Below, one piece after another: positions 16,714 to 25,291 of a DNA stretch of 64,000 nucleotides (within the stretch, counting starts at the first letter, position 1; every line of letters begins with the position of its first letter). The stretch lies in assembly GCA_016235425.1 (NCBI GenBank), contig JACRLC010000091.1:85446-149445 (forward strand), in the 5' to 3' direction. The position numbers and the translations under genes were made by a program. The notes beneath the pieces are model-generated. The model was not told the DNA's origin. It saw only the letters and a list, made by a program, of their open reading frames with translations, and made no database searches. The stretch is from Chloroflexota bacterium (GTDB taxonomy: Bacteria > Chloroflexota > Anaerolineae > Anaerolineales > Villigracilaceae).

Positions 16714-17243
16714 TGAACCTCATTTATGTCTTGTGGATGTACGTGATCCTGTTCGCAATCATCGGCGCAATGCGCGGCTGGGCGAAGGAATTGCTGGTGG
16801 CATTCAGCGTGATTGCCGCGCTGGCGGTCAATCACATATTGGATAAATACATTCCCATCGTCCGTGATCTCACCGACGAAAGCACATCGCTCTTTGGGAT
16901 CCGCGCGATCGTCCTGCTGGCCCTGGTCTTCTTCGGCTACCAGACCGTGCTCATCATCCCGCGCCTCGCATCCAAAGCCGCACGCGAACGTCTGCAAGAT
17001 TCGCTCTTCGGCGCAGTGCTCGGCGGTGTCAATGGATATTTGATTGCCGGGACGATCCTGTATTACTACCACCAGGCCAATTATCCCTATCCCAACATCA
17101 TCTCACCGCCGGGCCCCGGAACCCCCCTCGCAGATTCAGTGGCGTTCATGATGCAATACATGCCCCCGCGCTGGCTCGGCGAACCCGGCATCTACATTGC
17201 CATCGTTCTCATCCTGATCTTTATTATTGTTGTGTACATCTAA
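16710..17243 (+). CDS. CvpA-like membrane protein in the dcw cluster
   Basis: A 177-residue hydrophobic protein with four membrane helices: about 5-22, 28-45, 66-84 and a last one at about 158-177 (IYIAIVLILIFIIVVYI). Between helices 1 and 2, RGWAKELLVAFSVIAALAV resembles the 'RGxxrEllsLlgxilaxxxA' start of CvpA/colicin V production proteins. The LQDSLFGAVLGGVNGYLIAG segment resembles their 'lDrllGallGlvrGlll' motif. CvpA-type proteins are linked to envelope integrity, but the molecular role is not known. It overlaps murG by four bases and is separated from murC by a large repeat, so it belongs to the cell-wall operon. The homology is based on motif resemblance only. Confidence 0.6.
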   Translation: MMNLIYVLWMYVILFAIIGAMRGWAKELLVAFSVIAALAVNHILDKYIPIVRDLTDESTSLFGIRAIVLLALVFFGYQTVLIIPRLASKAARERLQDSLFGAVLGGVNGYLIAGTILYYYHQANYPYPNIISPPGPGTPLADSVAFMMQYMPPRWLGEPGIYIAIVLILIFIIVVYI

Positions 17244-17250
17244 ATCCATT

Positions 17251-17423
17251 TATGTCACTGCGAGCGTTTGCCGCGAAGCAGTCTCCTTGCAACAGGGGAT
17301 TGCTTCGGCGCTTCGACCCTTCGACAAGCTCAGGGCGGCGCTACGGGTCTCGATACGGGCTGAGAAGAACACCCAGCCCTACTCGACCCTCCGCTCAGCG
17401 CGAACACCGCATCGCAACGACAT
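17251..17423. repeat. Composite repeat before murC
   Basis: A mosaic: the outer unit runs from TGTCACTGCGAGCG to CATCGCAACGACA (family of 8102-8247). Into it are nested the CTTCGACAAGCTCAGGG core (about 17317-17334) and a TCTCGATACG ... ACTCGACCCTCCGCTCAGCG unit (17345-17402). The murC start follows 12 bases later. Nesting shows that these elements insert into one another. Confidence 0.8.
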
Positions 17424-17435
17424 GTGAAACCAACT

Positions 17436-18821
17436 ATGACACGCGTCCACTTCATCGGCATCGGCGGCTCGGGGCTTTCTGCAATCGCGCGTCTCCTCAA
17501 GGAGAGCGGCTTCGAAGTGACCGGCTCGGACCGAGCCGCGTCGCAATTCGCTCTGGACCTGCAGAATGACGGTGTCGCTGTTTTCATCGGCCATCATCCG
17601 CGCAACATCGTTGGAGCGGATTTGGTGATTCGCTCCTCCGCCATAACGGACGACAATCCCGAGGTCGAGGCCGCGAAACTGGCGGGCATCCCGGTTTACA
17701 AGCGCGCTGATTTCCTCGGTCAGTTAATGGCTGAAAAAACAGGGATTGCCGTCGCCGGTACGCACGGCAAGACGACAACAACCGCCATGATCGCCTGGGT
17801 ACTTTACATGCTTGGCCGCGACCCATCCTTCATCGTCGGCGGCACGCTGAATAATCTCAAAGTCAACGCGCGCGCGGGCAAGGGCGAACCATTCGTCATC
17901 GAAGCAGACGAGTACGACCGCATGTTCCTCGGCCTCAAGCCGCGCATCGAAGTCATCACCAGCCTCGAACACGACCACCCCGATATTTATCCCAAGTTCG
18001 AAGATATGTACGCCGCATTTCAAAGTTTCGTGGATCTGCTCCCTCCCGACGGTACACTGATCGTCTGCGCGGAGGAGGAACATGCCGTGAGCCTGCTCAG
18101 CCACGCACGCCGCAAGGGACACAACGTGGTCTCGTACAGTGTGCAGAGTGAAATGACCATCAACAGCCCGCAGTGGATGCAGGCGCGCAGCCTCAAGCCC
18201 AACGACCGCGGCGGCTTCAACTTCAACGCCATGACCAATGTCGGTGAAGCCGCGGCCGCATCGGTAAATGTTTCTTTGCAGGTTCCGGGCGAACACAACG
18301 TCCGCAACGCGCTGGCTGCACTATCCGTCATCGCAACGATGGGACTATCCCTCCAAATGGCGGCAACGGCGCTCGGCCAATTCACAGGAACGGGCCGCCG
18401 CTTCGAAGTGCGCGGCGAGAAACACGGCGTCATCGTTGTGGACGATTACGCCCACCACCCCACCGAAATCCGCGCCACACTTGCGGCCGCGCGTGCGCGC
18501 TATCCGAATCATCGCGTTTGGGCCGTGTGGCAGCCGCACACCTACTCGCGCACGCAGACCCTCTTCTATGAATTCACACGCGCATTCAACGATGCGAACG
18601 AAGTACTCGTCACAGAAATTTATGCGTCACGTGAAAAGACACAGAATTTTTCCTCCGCCGAGGTCGTGAGCGCGATGCCCCACCCATCAGCGAAGTTCAC
18701 AGGCACGCTCGAAAACACGACCAAATATTTGCTCAAGCATCTTCGCTCCGGCGACGTTTTACTCGTCCTCTCCGCCGGCGACGCCGACCAGATCAGCGCC
18801 AATGTTTTGAAAGGATTGTGA
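17436..18821 (+). CDS. murC: UDP-MurNAc--L-Ala ligase MurC
   Basis: A 461-residue Mur ligase that adds the first amino acid, L-alanine, to UDP-MurNAc. It starts with the UDP-binding loop RVHFIGIGGSGLSAIARLL. The P-loop is VAGTHGKTTTTAMIAWVL (about residues 106-123), followed by VIEADEYDRMFLGL, LEHDHPDIYP, VPGEHNVRNALAAL and VDDYAHHPTEIRATL (about 333), then WQPHTYSRTQ. All are in MurC order and MurC type (the EADE and HHP motifs distinguish it from the other ligases). The ATG at 17436 is preferred; a GTG 12 bases earlier abuts the repeat. Length is normal and no insert is seen. Confidence 0.95.
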   Translation: MTRVHFIGIGGSGLSAIARLLKESGFEVTGSDRAASQFALDLQNDGVAVFIGHHPRNIVGADLVIRSSAITDDNPEVEAAKLAGIPVYKRADFLGQLMAEKTGIAVAGTHGKTTTTAMIAWVLYMLGRDPSFIVGGTLNNLKVNARAGKGEPFVIEADEYDRMFLGLKPRIEVITSLEHDHPDIYPKFEDMYAAFQSFVDLLPPDGTLIVCAEEEHAVSLLSHARRKGHNVVSYSVQSEMTINSPQWMQARSLKPNDRGGFNFNAMTNVGEAAAASVNVSLQVPGEHNVRNALAALSVIATMGLSLQMAATALGQFTGTGRRFEVRGEKHGVIVVDDYAHHPTEIRATLAAARARYPNHRVWAVWQPHTYSRTQTLFYEFTRAFNDANEVLVTEIYASREKTQNFSSAEVVSAMPHPSAKFTGTLENTTKYLLKHLRSGDVLLVLSAGDADQISANVLKGL

Positions 18822-18829
18822 GGTGCAAA

Positions 18830-19075
18830 ATGGCTGAACAAAAGAAGAAAGCGCAAAACGGCAAGTCCGCTGCGACGAAACGCACGTATCAAGCTGAGAT
18901 CCATTCGACTTCGCTCAGGACAGGCTTGGGCCTGCCTCCGCTAAAAATGGTTTTGGTCCACGCTGAAAACGACCGCGCCAACGCGGCCGCGAAGCCAGTG
19001 ACAAAATCGAAGAAGGCCCTCACGCGCGAAGAAGCCGTGATGAAAATTATCGAGCATTTGACGAAGGTGCAATAA
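18830..19075 (+). CDS. 81-aa basic protein of unknown function between murC and murB
   Basis: A short Lys/Ala-rich protein not matching any family I recognise. The start is an ATG behind GAGGTG, 8 bases after the murC stop; a GTG overlapping the murC stop is in the same frame. The N-terminal part (residues 2-22) is strongly basic (KKKAQNGKSAATKRTY). Residues about 24-36 (HSTSLRTGLGLPP) are encoded by a dispersed repeat with the core ATTCGACTTCGCTCAGGACAG. The rest, KMVLVHAENDRANAAAKPV and an amphipathic C-terminal helix TREEAVMKIIEHLTKVQ, looks like a real folded end. Position, ribosome binding site and base composition support a true gene. A role in division or wall assembly is only guilt by association. 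Confidence 0.55.
   Translation: MAEQKKKAQNGKSAATKRTYQAEIHSTSLRTGLGLPPLKMVLVHAENDRANAAAKPVTKSKKALTREEAVMKIIEHLTKVQ
18896..18935 (+). repeat. Short repeat inserted in frame in the 81-aa gene
   Basis: GAGATCCATTCGACTTCGCT followed by CAGGACAGGCTTGGGCCTGCC: the TTCGAC...CTCAGGAC core shared with 49503-49527 and with 28567-28593, plus a small AGGC..GCCT hairpin. The frame is kept. Confidence 0.5.
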
Positions 19076-19077
19076 CG

Positions 19078-19128
19078 TAGGGACGACCCTTGCGGTCGTC
19101 CTGGGCAGGGGCAAGCCCTGCCCCTGCG
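19078..19128. repeat. Palindromic repeat before murB
   Basis: Two hairpins, GGGACGACC..GGTCGTCC and GGGCAGGGGCAAGCCCTGCCC. It is a second copy of the unit after mraZ (7130-7183) and occupies the whole gap before the murB start. Confidence 0.8.
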
Positions 19129-19137
19129 AGAAAAACC

Positions 19138-20055
19138 ATGACCACACCCGCCCGTCCCGTTGATGTATTACGCGTCCACTTTGGGGACGCGGTGCAAGAG
19201 AATGTACCGCTTGCGCCGTATACGTCTGCGCGTATTGGCGGGAATGCGGATGTGCTGGTCACGGTCAAATCTGCAGATGAGCTGGCAAATGTAATGCAGG
19301 TGATATGGTCGCAGGGCGTTTCATACTATATCCTTGGCGGCGGCTCGAATGTTTTGGTCAGTGACAAGGGCATGCGAGGGGTAACGGTATTGAACCGGGC
19401 GAAGGAAGTCAAATTTTTTGGCGGCGGCCAGCCCAAAGTCTGGTGCGAAGCGGGTGTCGTCTTCAGCAATCTGGCGAATCGTTGTGCGTCCAAAGGTTAC
19501 GCGGGATTGGAATGGGGTGCGGCAGTCCCAGGCACAATTGGCGGCGCGGTATTTGGAAATGCAGGCGCGTTCGGCGGAGACGTCGCGGGGAATTTGATCT
19601 GCGCCGAATTGTTGACGAAGAACGGCCGTGAAAAATTTTCGGCTGCGCAAATGGGTTACGGTTATCGCACGAGTGTTTTGAAACGCGGTGACGTAAAAGC
19701 AATAGTACTTTCAGCAGAGTTGAGTTTAAAAAACGCGACAAAAGAGGAAGTTACTGTTAAAATCGAGGAATTCAGTGAACGCCGCAAAGCGACACAACCG
19801 CCTGGCGCCAGCATGGGTTCGATGTTCAAAAACCCTGCGGGCGATTATGCAGGCCGTTTGATCGAGGCCGCGGGTTTGAAAGGCGCCCGCATCGGCAACG
19901 CTGAAATCAGCACGCTGCACGGAAATTTCTTTATCAATCATGGCAGGACAGAGGCCGAAGATATTCGCGCCTTGATTCTGTTGGCGCAAAAAACTGTGAA
20001 GGAAAAGTTCGGCGTTGAGTTGGAATTGGAGATTGAGTTGGTTGGTGAGTGGTGA
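19138..20055 (+). CDS. murB: UDP-N-acetylenolpyruvoylglucosamine reductase MurB
   Basis: A 305-residue FAD enzyme that reduces UDP-GlcNAc-enolpyruvate to UDP-MurNAc with NADPH. The FAD domain shows PLAPYTSARIGGNADVLV (about residues 22-39) and ILGGGSNVLVSDKG (about 66-79), then EWGAAVPGTIGGAVFGNAGAFG (about 124-145). YGYRTSVLKRGD carries the catalytic region. In the last third, PPGASMGSMFKNP contains the proton-donating Ser and EISTLHGNFFINHG the conserved active-site region. The ATG at 19138 is chosen because the longer frame (from 19090) would translate the repeat. Length fits the short type of MurB. Confidence 0.95.
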   Translation: MTTPARPVDVLRVHFGDAVQENVPLAPYTSARIGGNADVLVTVKSADELANVMQVIWSQGVSYYILGGGSNVLVSDKGMRGVTVLNRAKEVKFFGGGQPKVWCEAGVVFSNLANRCASKGYAGLEWGAAVPGTIGGAVFGNAGAFGGDVAGNLICAELLTKNGREKFSAAQMGYGYRTSVLKRGDVKAIVLSAELSLKNATKEEVTVKIEEFSERRKATQPPGASMGSMFKNPAGDYAGRLIEAAGLKGARIGNAEISTLHGNFFINHGRTEAEDIRALILLAQKTVKEKFGVELELEIELVGEW

Positions 20056-20059
20056 CGGG

Positions 20060-20202
20060 ATGTCGTTGCGAGCGCACGTTGCGAAGCAATCCCCCGTTAA
20101 ACGAGCAGAGTTTATCGAGGAGCCCTTCCGCCGAATTGGAGATTGCTTCGTCGGGAAGCCTGCCCTGAGCCTGTCGAAGGGAACACCCTCCTCGCAGCGA
20201 CA
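20060..20202. repeat. Composite repeat before ddl
   Basis: A member of the TGTCGTTGCGAG family ending CTCGCAGCGACAT, with a nested CCTGAGCCTGTCGAAGG core at 20164-20180. It fills the murB-ddl gap; the ddl ATG follows 9 bases later. Confidence 0.85.
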
Positions 20203-20211
20203 TAAAATATT

Positions 20212-21327
20212 ATGAACAAGAAGCTTCGGATTGCAGTAATTTTCGGTGGTCGTTCGGGCGAACATGACGTTTCGCTTATGTCTGCGCGCTCGGTGCTGAA
20301 TGTGCTCGACCCCGAAAAATACGAAGTGACCCAGGTTGGCATCACACTCGATGGCGAGTGGCTGCACGGTGAAGATACGATTGCCGCGTTTGAAAAAGGA
20401 AACTTTAGCCAACTCAATCATGTTGTCCTTCCGAGCGAGCCTTCGCATTCTGCACTGTACGTGTTACGCAACAGGAAGAATGGCGAAGTCCTCGAAAAAC
20501 TTGCAGACGTTGACGTTTTCTTCCCCGTCCTTCACGGCCCCTTTGGTGAAGATGGGACCATTCAAGGCCTGTTTGAAATGGCGGACGTTGCCTACGTGGG
20601 CGCGGGCGTGGTCGGTTCGGCAGTCGGCATGGACAAGGGCATCTTCAAGGATGTGATGCGCGCCAACAACATCCCGATTGTGGAGTCGCTTTTGGTCTCG
20701 CGGGGTGAGATCGAAAAAGATATGAACGCGGTGATTGAAAAGGCCGAAAAGTTGGGCGCGTATCCGATGTTTGCAAAGCCTGTCAACCTTGGCTCATCGG
20801 TTGGGATCACCAAATGCAATTCGCGCTCCGATCTGGGCGAAGGCCTGATGGAAGCCATGCGCTATGACCGCCGTGTGCTCATCGAACGCGGCGCTGTGAA
20901 TGCGCGCGAGGTCGAGGTCAGCGTGCTGGGCAATGAACATCCCGAGGCTTCAGTTTGCGGTGAAGTTCTGCCAAGCCGCGAGTTTTATTCGTATGAATCC
21001 AAATACATTGACGGCACGTCGGGTTTGCTCATCCCCGCGCAACTGCCCGTTGAAGTGAGCGAGAAAATCCGTGAGTACGCGGTGAGCGCCTACAAGGCCA
21101 TTGATTGCGCCGGCATGGCACGCGCCGATTTCTTCGTCGAAAGAGACACGAACAGGATCTTCCTGAACGAGTTGAATACCCTGCCTGGCTTCACGTCCAT
21201 CAGCATGTATCCCAAACTCTGGGAAGCCAGCGGGCTGCCTTATGCAAAATTGGTTGACCGTTTGATCGAACTGGCGCTCGAGCGCAAAGCCGAACGCGAC
21301 CGCACGGAGCACAAGAGAAGCGCATGA
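20212..21327 (+). CDS. ddl: D-alanine--D-alanine ligase
   Basis: A 371-residue ATP-grasp enzyme that makes the D-Ala-D-Ala dipeptide used by MurF. The Ddl signature GGRSGEHDVSLMSARSV lies at residues 12-28 and VFFPVLHGPFGEDGTIQG at about 102-119. The ATP site is PMFAKPVNLGSSVGITK (about 184-200). The C-terminal Mg site is IFLNELNTLPGFTSISMYPKLW. The long inter-domain part with two added loops corresponds to the 350-370 aa type I/II enzymes. It is the true ddl, in contrast to the Ddl-like gene at 4432. Its stop overlaps ftsQ by ATGA. Confidence 0.96.
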   Translation: MNKKLRIAVIFGGRSGEHDVSLMSARSVLNVLDPEKYEVTQVGITLDGEWLHGEDTIAAFEKGNFSQLNHVVLPSEPSHSALYVLRNRKNGEVLEKLADVDVFFPVLHGPFGEDGTIQGLFEMADVAYVGAGVVGSAVGMDKGIFKDVMRANNIPIVESLLVSRGEIEKDMNAVIEKAEKLGAYPMFAKPVNLGSSVGITKCNSRSDLGEGLMEAMRYDRRVLIERGAVNAREVEVSVLGNEHPEASVCGEVLPSREFYSYESKYIDGTSGLLIPAQLPVEVSEKIREYAVSAYKAIDCAGMARADFFVERDTNRIFLNELNTLPGFTSISMYPKLWEASGLPYAKLVDRLIELALERKAERDRTEHKRSA

Positions 21328-22316
21328 CCGAAAAAAGCGACCTCTCACGCGCCGAAGCTGTCCGCAAGCGGCGCGCGCAACAGAATACGAAACGCCTCAA
21401 GCAGGCCACTGAGCGCGCGTACAAGCCCACGCCCACGGTCACTTCGCGGAGCAGGAACTACGTCGCGAATAAATACAAGCGCTCATCCAATCAGCGCCGT
21501 TACAACATCGCGCTTGGCCTGCGCGACCTGCACCTTCACAGGCCGACGATCCACCTTCCGCATCTGCGCGCCGGATGGAGAACCGCGTCACTTCTCCTGA
21601 CCTTTGTGCTGGCCGCGGCCATCTATTTAGCGTGGACTCTCCCCTACTTCCACGCGACGTGGGCGACGGTGATCGGCAATAACCGCCTGACCGCAGACGA
21701 GATCAACGCAGTGCTCGGCGTCGCGGGCCAGTCCATTTTCACGATCCAGCCAGATGAAGTGGAAACCCGCCTGCGATTGAATTACCCCGAATTGTCTTCG
21801 GCGGAGGTAAAGGTCTATTTGCCGAACCATGTTTACGTCACGGTAACAGAGCGGACTCCCGTCATTTTGTGGCAACAAGGCGAAGGCTACACGTGGATCG
21901 ATTCAACGGGAGTCGCTTTTCGTCCGCGCGGAGTCGTGACCGGAATGGTTCCCGTCGTTGGGCTGGCGAATCCGCCCGCGGGCATTGCTTTGCTGGATGA
22001 CCCATTCAGTCCGCCGCCCTACATCTCCCAGGAGATGGTGGAAGCGATCCTCGTGCTGGCTCCCAACGTGCCCGAGGGCGTGATGATGATGTATGACCCG
22101 CGCAACGGTCTCGGCTGGAACGACAGCCGCGGCTGGCGGGCCTTCTTTGGCGCAGACTCAAAGGACATGGCATTGAAGGTGCGCGTGTACCAGTCGCTTG
22201 TGGATTCGCTCATGGCGCGTGGACTGTATCCCGCGTTTATCAGCGTCGCGTATGCAGATGCACCGTATTATCGAATGGCGCGGCCGCTCAACGAAGCGAA
22301 TGATGTTGGTGAATAG
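21324..22316 (+). CDS. ftsQ: Cell division protein FtsQ/DivIB
   Basis: A 330-residue bitopic protein of the divisome. A long basic cytoplasmic N-terminus (residues 1-90, many Arg/Lys) precedes one membrane helix (about 92-110, ASLLLTFVLAAAIYLAWTL). Then comes a POTRA-like domain (VIGNNRLTADEINAVLGVAGQSIF, about 119-142) and the beta domain with VTERTPVILWQQGEGYTWID (about 173). The arrangement is typical of FtsQ/DivIB, and the position between ddl and ftsA agrees. The 90-residue basic tail is longer than in most FtsQ proteins. Sequence beyond the POTRA motif is poorly conserved, as expected. Confidence 0.9.
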   Translation: MTEKSDLSRAEAVRKRRAQQNTKRLKQATERAYKPTPTVTSRSRNYVANKYKRSSNQRRYNIALGLRDLHLHRPTIHLPHLRAGWRTASLLLTFVLAAAIYLAWTLPYFHATWATVIGNNRLTADEINAVLGVAGQSIFTIQPDEVETRLRLNYPELSSAEVKVYLPNHVYVTVTERTPVILWQQGEGYTWIDSTGVAFRPRGVVTGMVPVVGLANPPAGIALLDDPFSPPPYISQEMVEAILVLAPNVPEGVMMMYDPRNGLGWNDSRGWRAFFGADSKDMALKVRVYQSLVDSLMARGLYPAFISVAYADAPYYRMARPLNEANDVGE

Positions 22317-22317
22317 T

Positions 22318-23565
22318 ATGGATGAAATTGTCGTTGGCATAGACGTTGGCACTACAAAGGTCTGCACCCTCGTCGGGCGTGTGGAGGACGAAAAGTCCAT
22401 CCGCATTCTCGGCGTGGGCATCGAGCCGTCCGATGGGATCCGCAAGGGCATCATCGTGGACCTGGGCGCAGCTTCGCAGGCCATTGCGCGCTCGGTGGAA
22501 AAAGCCGAACAAACTTCGGGACTTGAGATTACCACTGCAATGGTCAGCCTAGCGGGCGCGCACGTTTCGTCCGTGAACAGCCGCGGCGCGGCGGGTGTGC
22601 CAAACGGCATCATTGACGCAATTGACGTGGCACGCGCACTCGAGCAGGCCCAGGCCGTCGCCATTCCGCACGACCGCGAGATCATACACGTCGTCCAACG
22701 CGGATTCAACGTGGACGGGCAGGATGGCATCCGCACGCCGGTTGGGATGCACGGCTTCAAACTCGAAGTGGAGACCCACATCATCACAGCCTCGGCCGCG
22801 ACGGTGGACAACCTGCGTCAATGCGTGGGCGCGGCGGGTGTGGAGATTCAACAGTTCGTTTTGAACCCGCTTGCTTCTGCCGAAGTTGTCCTGACCGAGC
22901 AGGAACGCGAGATGGGCGTCGCAGTCTGCGACATCGGCGGCGGCACAACCGATTTGGCAATCTACGTGGACGGCGATGTGTGGCACACAATGGTGCTCGC
23001 GGTCGGCGGCAATCACATCACACAGGATATTGCTCACGGCCTGCGGCTTCCCGTCTCTCAGGCGGAGGAAGTGAAAAAGCAACAGGGCCATGCCATTCGG
23101 TCCGAAGTTGGAAGCGAGGAATACTTCGCGATCCGTCCTTTCGGAGAAGACCACGATGTCCAAATCAACCGCCAGGACCTCGCGCACATCATCGAAGCGC
23201 GTACCGCAGAGACCTTCAACCTGATCCTGCAGGAGATCAAACGCTCCGGCTATGACGGCCTCCTCCCTGCCGGCGTGGTGTTGACAGGCGGCACGTCTGC
23301 CTTGCCCGGAATTAAACGAGTCGCATCTGAAGTGTTAGGGTTGCCGGTGAGAACGGCGCAGCCAGAAAATCTCACGGGCTTGATAGACAAACTCAACTCA
23401 CCCGCGTATTCAACAAGCGTTGGGCTATTGCGCTGGGCCGTGTCCATGCACGAACATGACCTTGCGTTTGCAGGCGGTGGCCGCAGACAGCGACGCCGTT
23501 CGAAAGGAGAGAGCACTATGAATTTTGATGCGATCAAGAATTGGATAAAAAGATTATTACCGTAA
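22318..23565 (+). CDS. ftsA: Cell division protein FtsA
   Basis: A 415-residue actin-like ATPase that tethers FtsZ to the membrane. It begins EIVVGIDVGTTKVCTLVG (phosphate-1 loop). The 1C/SHS2 region has GIEPSDGIRKGIIVDLG. The phosphate-2 loop is VAVCDIGGGTTDLAIYVDG (about residues 200-218), and the adenosine motif is VLTGGTSALPGI (about 322). The last 15 residues, FDAIKNWIKRLLP, form the amphipathic membrane-targeting helix, preceded by a basic linker (GGGRRQRRRSKGES). The start is set at the ATG at 22318, where homology begins; the open frame runs further upstream inside ftsQ. Confidence 0.95.
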   Translation: MDEIVVGIDVGTTKVCTLVGRVEDEKSIRILGVGIEPSDGIRKGIIVDLGAASQAIARSVEKAEQTSGLEITTAMVSLAGAHVSSVNSRGAAGVPNGIIDAIDVARALEQAQAVAIPHDREIIHVVQRGFNVDGQDGIRTPVGMHGFKLEVETHIITASAATVDNLRQCVGAAGVEIQQFVLNPLASAEVVLTEQEREMGVAVCDIGGGTTDLAIYVDGDVWHTMVLAVGGNHITQDIAHGLRLPVSQAEEVKKQQGHAIRSEVGSEEYFAIRPFGEDHDVQINRQDLAHIIEARTAETFNLILQEIKRSGYDGLLPAGVVLTGGTSALPGIKRVASEVLGLPVRTAQPENLTGLIDKLNSPAYSTSVGLLRWAVSMHEHDLAFAGGGRRQRRRSKGESTMNFDAIKNWIKRLLP

Positions 23566-23572
23566 GCCTCTG

Positions 23573-23715
23573 TTGGTCGAGTAGGGCTGAGTGCTCTTCT
23601 CAGCCTGTATCGAGACCAACAAGTAACATGCAAACTTGAAATGAAGAGTAAGCATGTTATCGGTGGTCTCCTCGATACGCTCCTCGCAGAGAACGCTCGT
23701 CGCTACTCGACCACC
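23573..23715. repeat. Pair of oppositely oriented repeats between ftsA and ftsZ
   Basis: Unit 1 (23573-23619) runs TTGGTCGAGTAGGGCTGAG ... CGAGACCAA, with terminal inverted TTGGTC/GACCAA. Unit 2 (23662-23715) runs GGTGGTCTCCTCGATACG ... CTACTCGACCACC, the same unit inverted. They are related to 989-1058 and 17345-17402. The remaining bases up to ftsZ carry its AGGAGG site. Confidence 0.8.
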
Positions 23716-23810
23716 AGCAGTGACAAGATTCACAAAGAATCTCTCTCCAACCCTTTTAAAAATCGTCATTCTCGTTTAAGATTGGCAACATTCCTTGCCA
23801 GGAGGAACAC

Positions 23811-24971
23811 ATGGACTCGAACAAAAGACATCTGCAAGCAACAGAAGCCTTCGCCCGCATCAAAGTGATCGGTGTCGGCGGCGGCGGACAGAACGCTGTC
23901 AACCGCATGATGGAAGAAGGCATTCAAGGCGTCGAATTTATCGCATGCAATACCGACGCCCAGGCCCTCCAACTCTCGAAGGCCCCCGTGCGCGTACGCC
24001 TCGGTGACAAACTCACACGCGGCCTCGGCGCCGGCGGCGATCCCGAGATCGGACGCAAAGCCGCGGAAGAATCTTCAGACGAACTCTACAACGTGCTCAA
24101 AGGCGCGGACATGGTCTTCGTCACTGCGGGCATGGGCGGCGGAACAGGCACAGGCGCGGCCCCTGTCGTTTCACAGGTCGCGAAAGAGTGCAGTGCGCTC
24201 ACGATCGGTGTTGTCACTCGCCCCTTCACGTTCGAGGGCGGCAGGCGCTCGCAAGCCGCCGAAGCAGGTATCAGCAAAATGAAAGAGCACGCGCACACGC
24301 TCATTTCAATTCCGCACGACCGCCTGCTCCAGCTTGCGGATAAAAAGTCCAGCCTGCAAGACGCCTTCCGCATGGCCGATGAAGTTCTTCACCAGGGCAT
24401 TCAAGGCATCTCCGAACTCATCACCATCCCCGGCCTCATCAACCTCGACTTCGCCGACGTACGCGCGATCATGTCCGAAGGCGGCGCAGCGCTCATGGCA
24501 GTCGGCCGCGGCTCAGGCGATGAACGCGCCAAGCAGGCCGCCGAACAGGCCATCTCGAGCCAACTGCTCGACATCACCATTGACGGCGCACGCGGCGTTC
24601 TTTTCAACGTGACCGGCGGCTCGAACCTGACCCTCTTCGAGGTCAACCAGGCCGCGGCCATCATCCGCGAGACCGCGCATCCCGATGTCAACATGATCTT
24701 CGGCGCGGTGATCGATCCCGAAATGGGCGACGAAATCCGCGTGACGGTCATTGCGACCGGGTTCGAACGGAGCGGAGTCCCGCGGCGCGCCCTCGAACGC
24801 CTCCCGCGGACCGAGAAACCTGCTCCCGCTTCGATGCCCTTCATCCGCCCGACAGAATCCGTCAGCGTGGGCGTGGAAAGAAGCGGTGGCGAAACCAAGT
24901 CCGCGGCTTCCAATCCCACCATCAACAGCGACGACCTGGACATCCCGACGTTTTTGAGAAATCGCAGATAG
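23811..24971 (+). CDS. ftsZ: Cell division GTPase FtsZ
   Basis: A 386-residue tubulin-like GTPase that forms the division ring. [19 protein letters not shown] (residues 18-36) and the GTP signature loop [13 protein letters not shown] (about 109-121) are exact, followed by [11 protein letters not shown], the T7 catalytic loop [15 protein letters not shown] (about 206), and [14 protein letters not shown]. The C-terminus has a Pro/Ser-rich linker and ends [13 protein letters not shown], the conserved peptide bound by FtsA. AGGAGGA lies 7 bases before the ATG. It is the last gene of the cluster and is followed by a strong terminator. Confidence 0.98.
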   Translation: MDSNKRHLQATEAFARIKVIGVGGGGQNAVNRMMEEGIQGVEFIACNTDAQALQLSKAPVRVRLGDKLTRGLGAGGDPEIGRKAAEESSDELYNVLKGADMVFVTAGMGGGTGTGAAPVVSQVAKECSALTIGVVTRPFTFEGGRRSQAAEAGISKMKEHAHTLISIPHDRLLQLADKKSSLQDAFRMADEVLHQGIQGISELITIPGLINLDFADVRAIMSEGGAALMAVGRGSGDERAKQAAEQAISSQLLDITIDGARGVLFNVTGGSNLTLFEVNQAAAIIRETAHPDVNMIFGAVIDPEMGDEIRVTVIATGFERSGVPRRALERLPRTEKPAPASMPFIRPTESVSVGVERSGGETKSAASNPTINSDDLDIPTFLRNRR

Positions 24972-24979
24972 CAAGATCA

Positions 24980-25047
24980 GACCCTAAAGGTTTTGCGAAG
25001 CACCCCCGAAGTGAAACGGAGGGGGCGGAAACCTTTAGGGTCTTTTT
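24980..25047 (+). terminator. Terminator of the dcw cluster
   Basis: A 14-bp perfect outer stem (24980-24993 with 25029-25042) with an inner CCCCC/GGGGG stem and a TTTTTA tail, 9 bases after the ftsZ stop. Confidence 0.9.
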
Positions 25048-25052
25048 ATTTT

Positions 25053-25164
25053 GGGTGCGTTTCAAATGAGTTGAAGGGAAGAACGTCCCGAAGGTTTTCT
25101 CAAGAGATTTTGGCCGTTTTTTAAACCTTCGGGACGATTGTTTCAACTGAAATGAAACACACCC
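25053..25164. repeat. 112-bp imperfect palindrome after ftsZ
   Basis: Outer arms GGGTGCGTTTCA..GTTGAA and TTCAAC..TGAAACACACCC enclose a perfect 14-bp inverted pair CGTCCCGAAGGTTT (25084-25097) / AAACCTTCGGGACG (25123-25136). The inner arms recur in part at 40018-40126. It looks like a small non-coding mobile element. The stretch 24972-25291 holds this and the terminator and no gene. Confidence 0.75.
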
Positions 25165-25291
25165 TTTTATTTTCCGTGCGCGGGTGCGTCGCACCTGACT
25201 AAACGAGACAAACTCCATCGGCAAGAATCAACCGCCCGAATGACATTATCCAGCCCGTTTGGTGCGGCGCACTTATGCTAAAATACAACCA

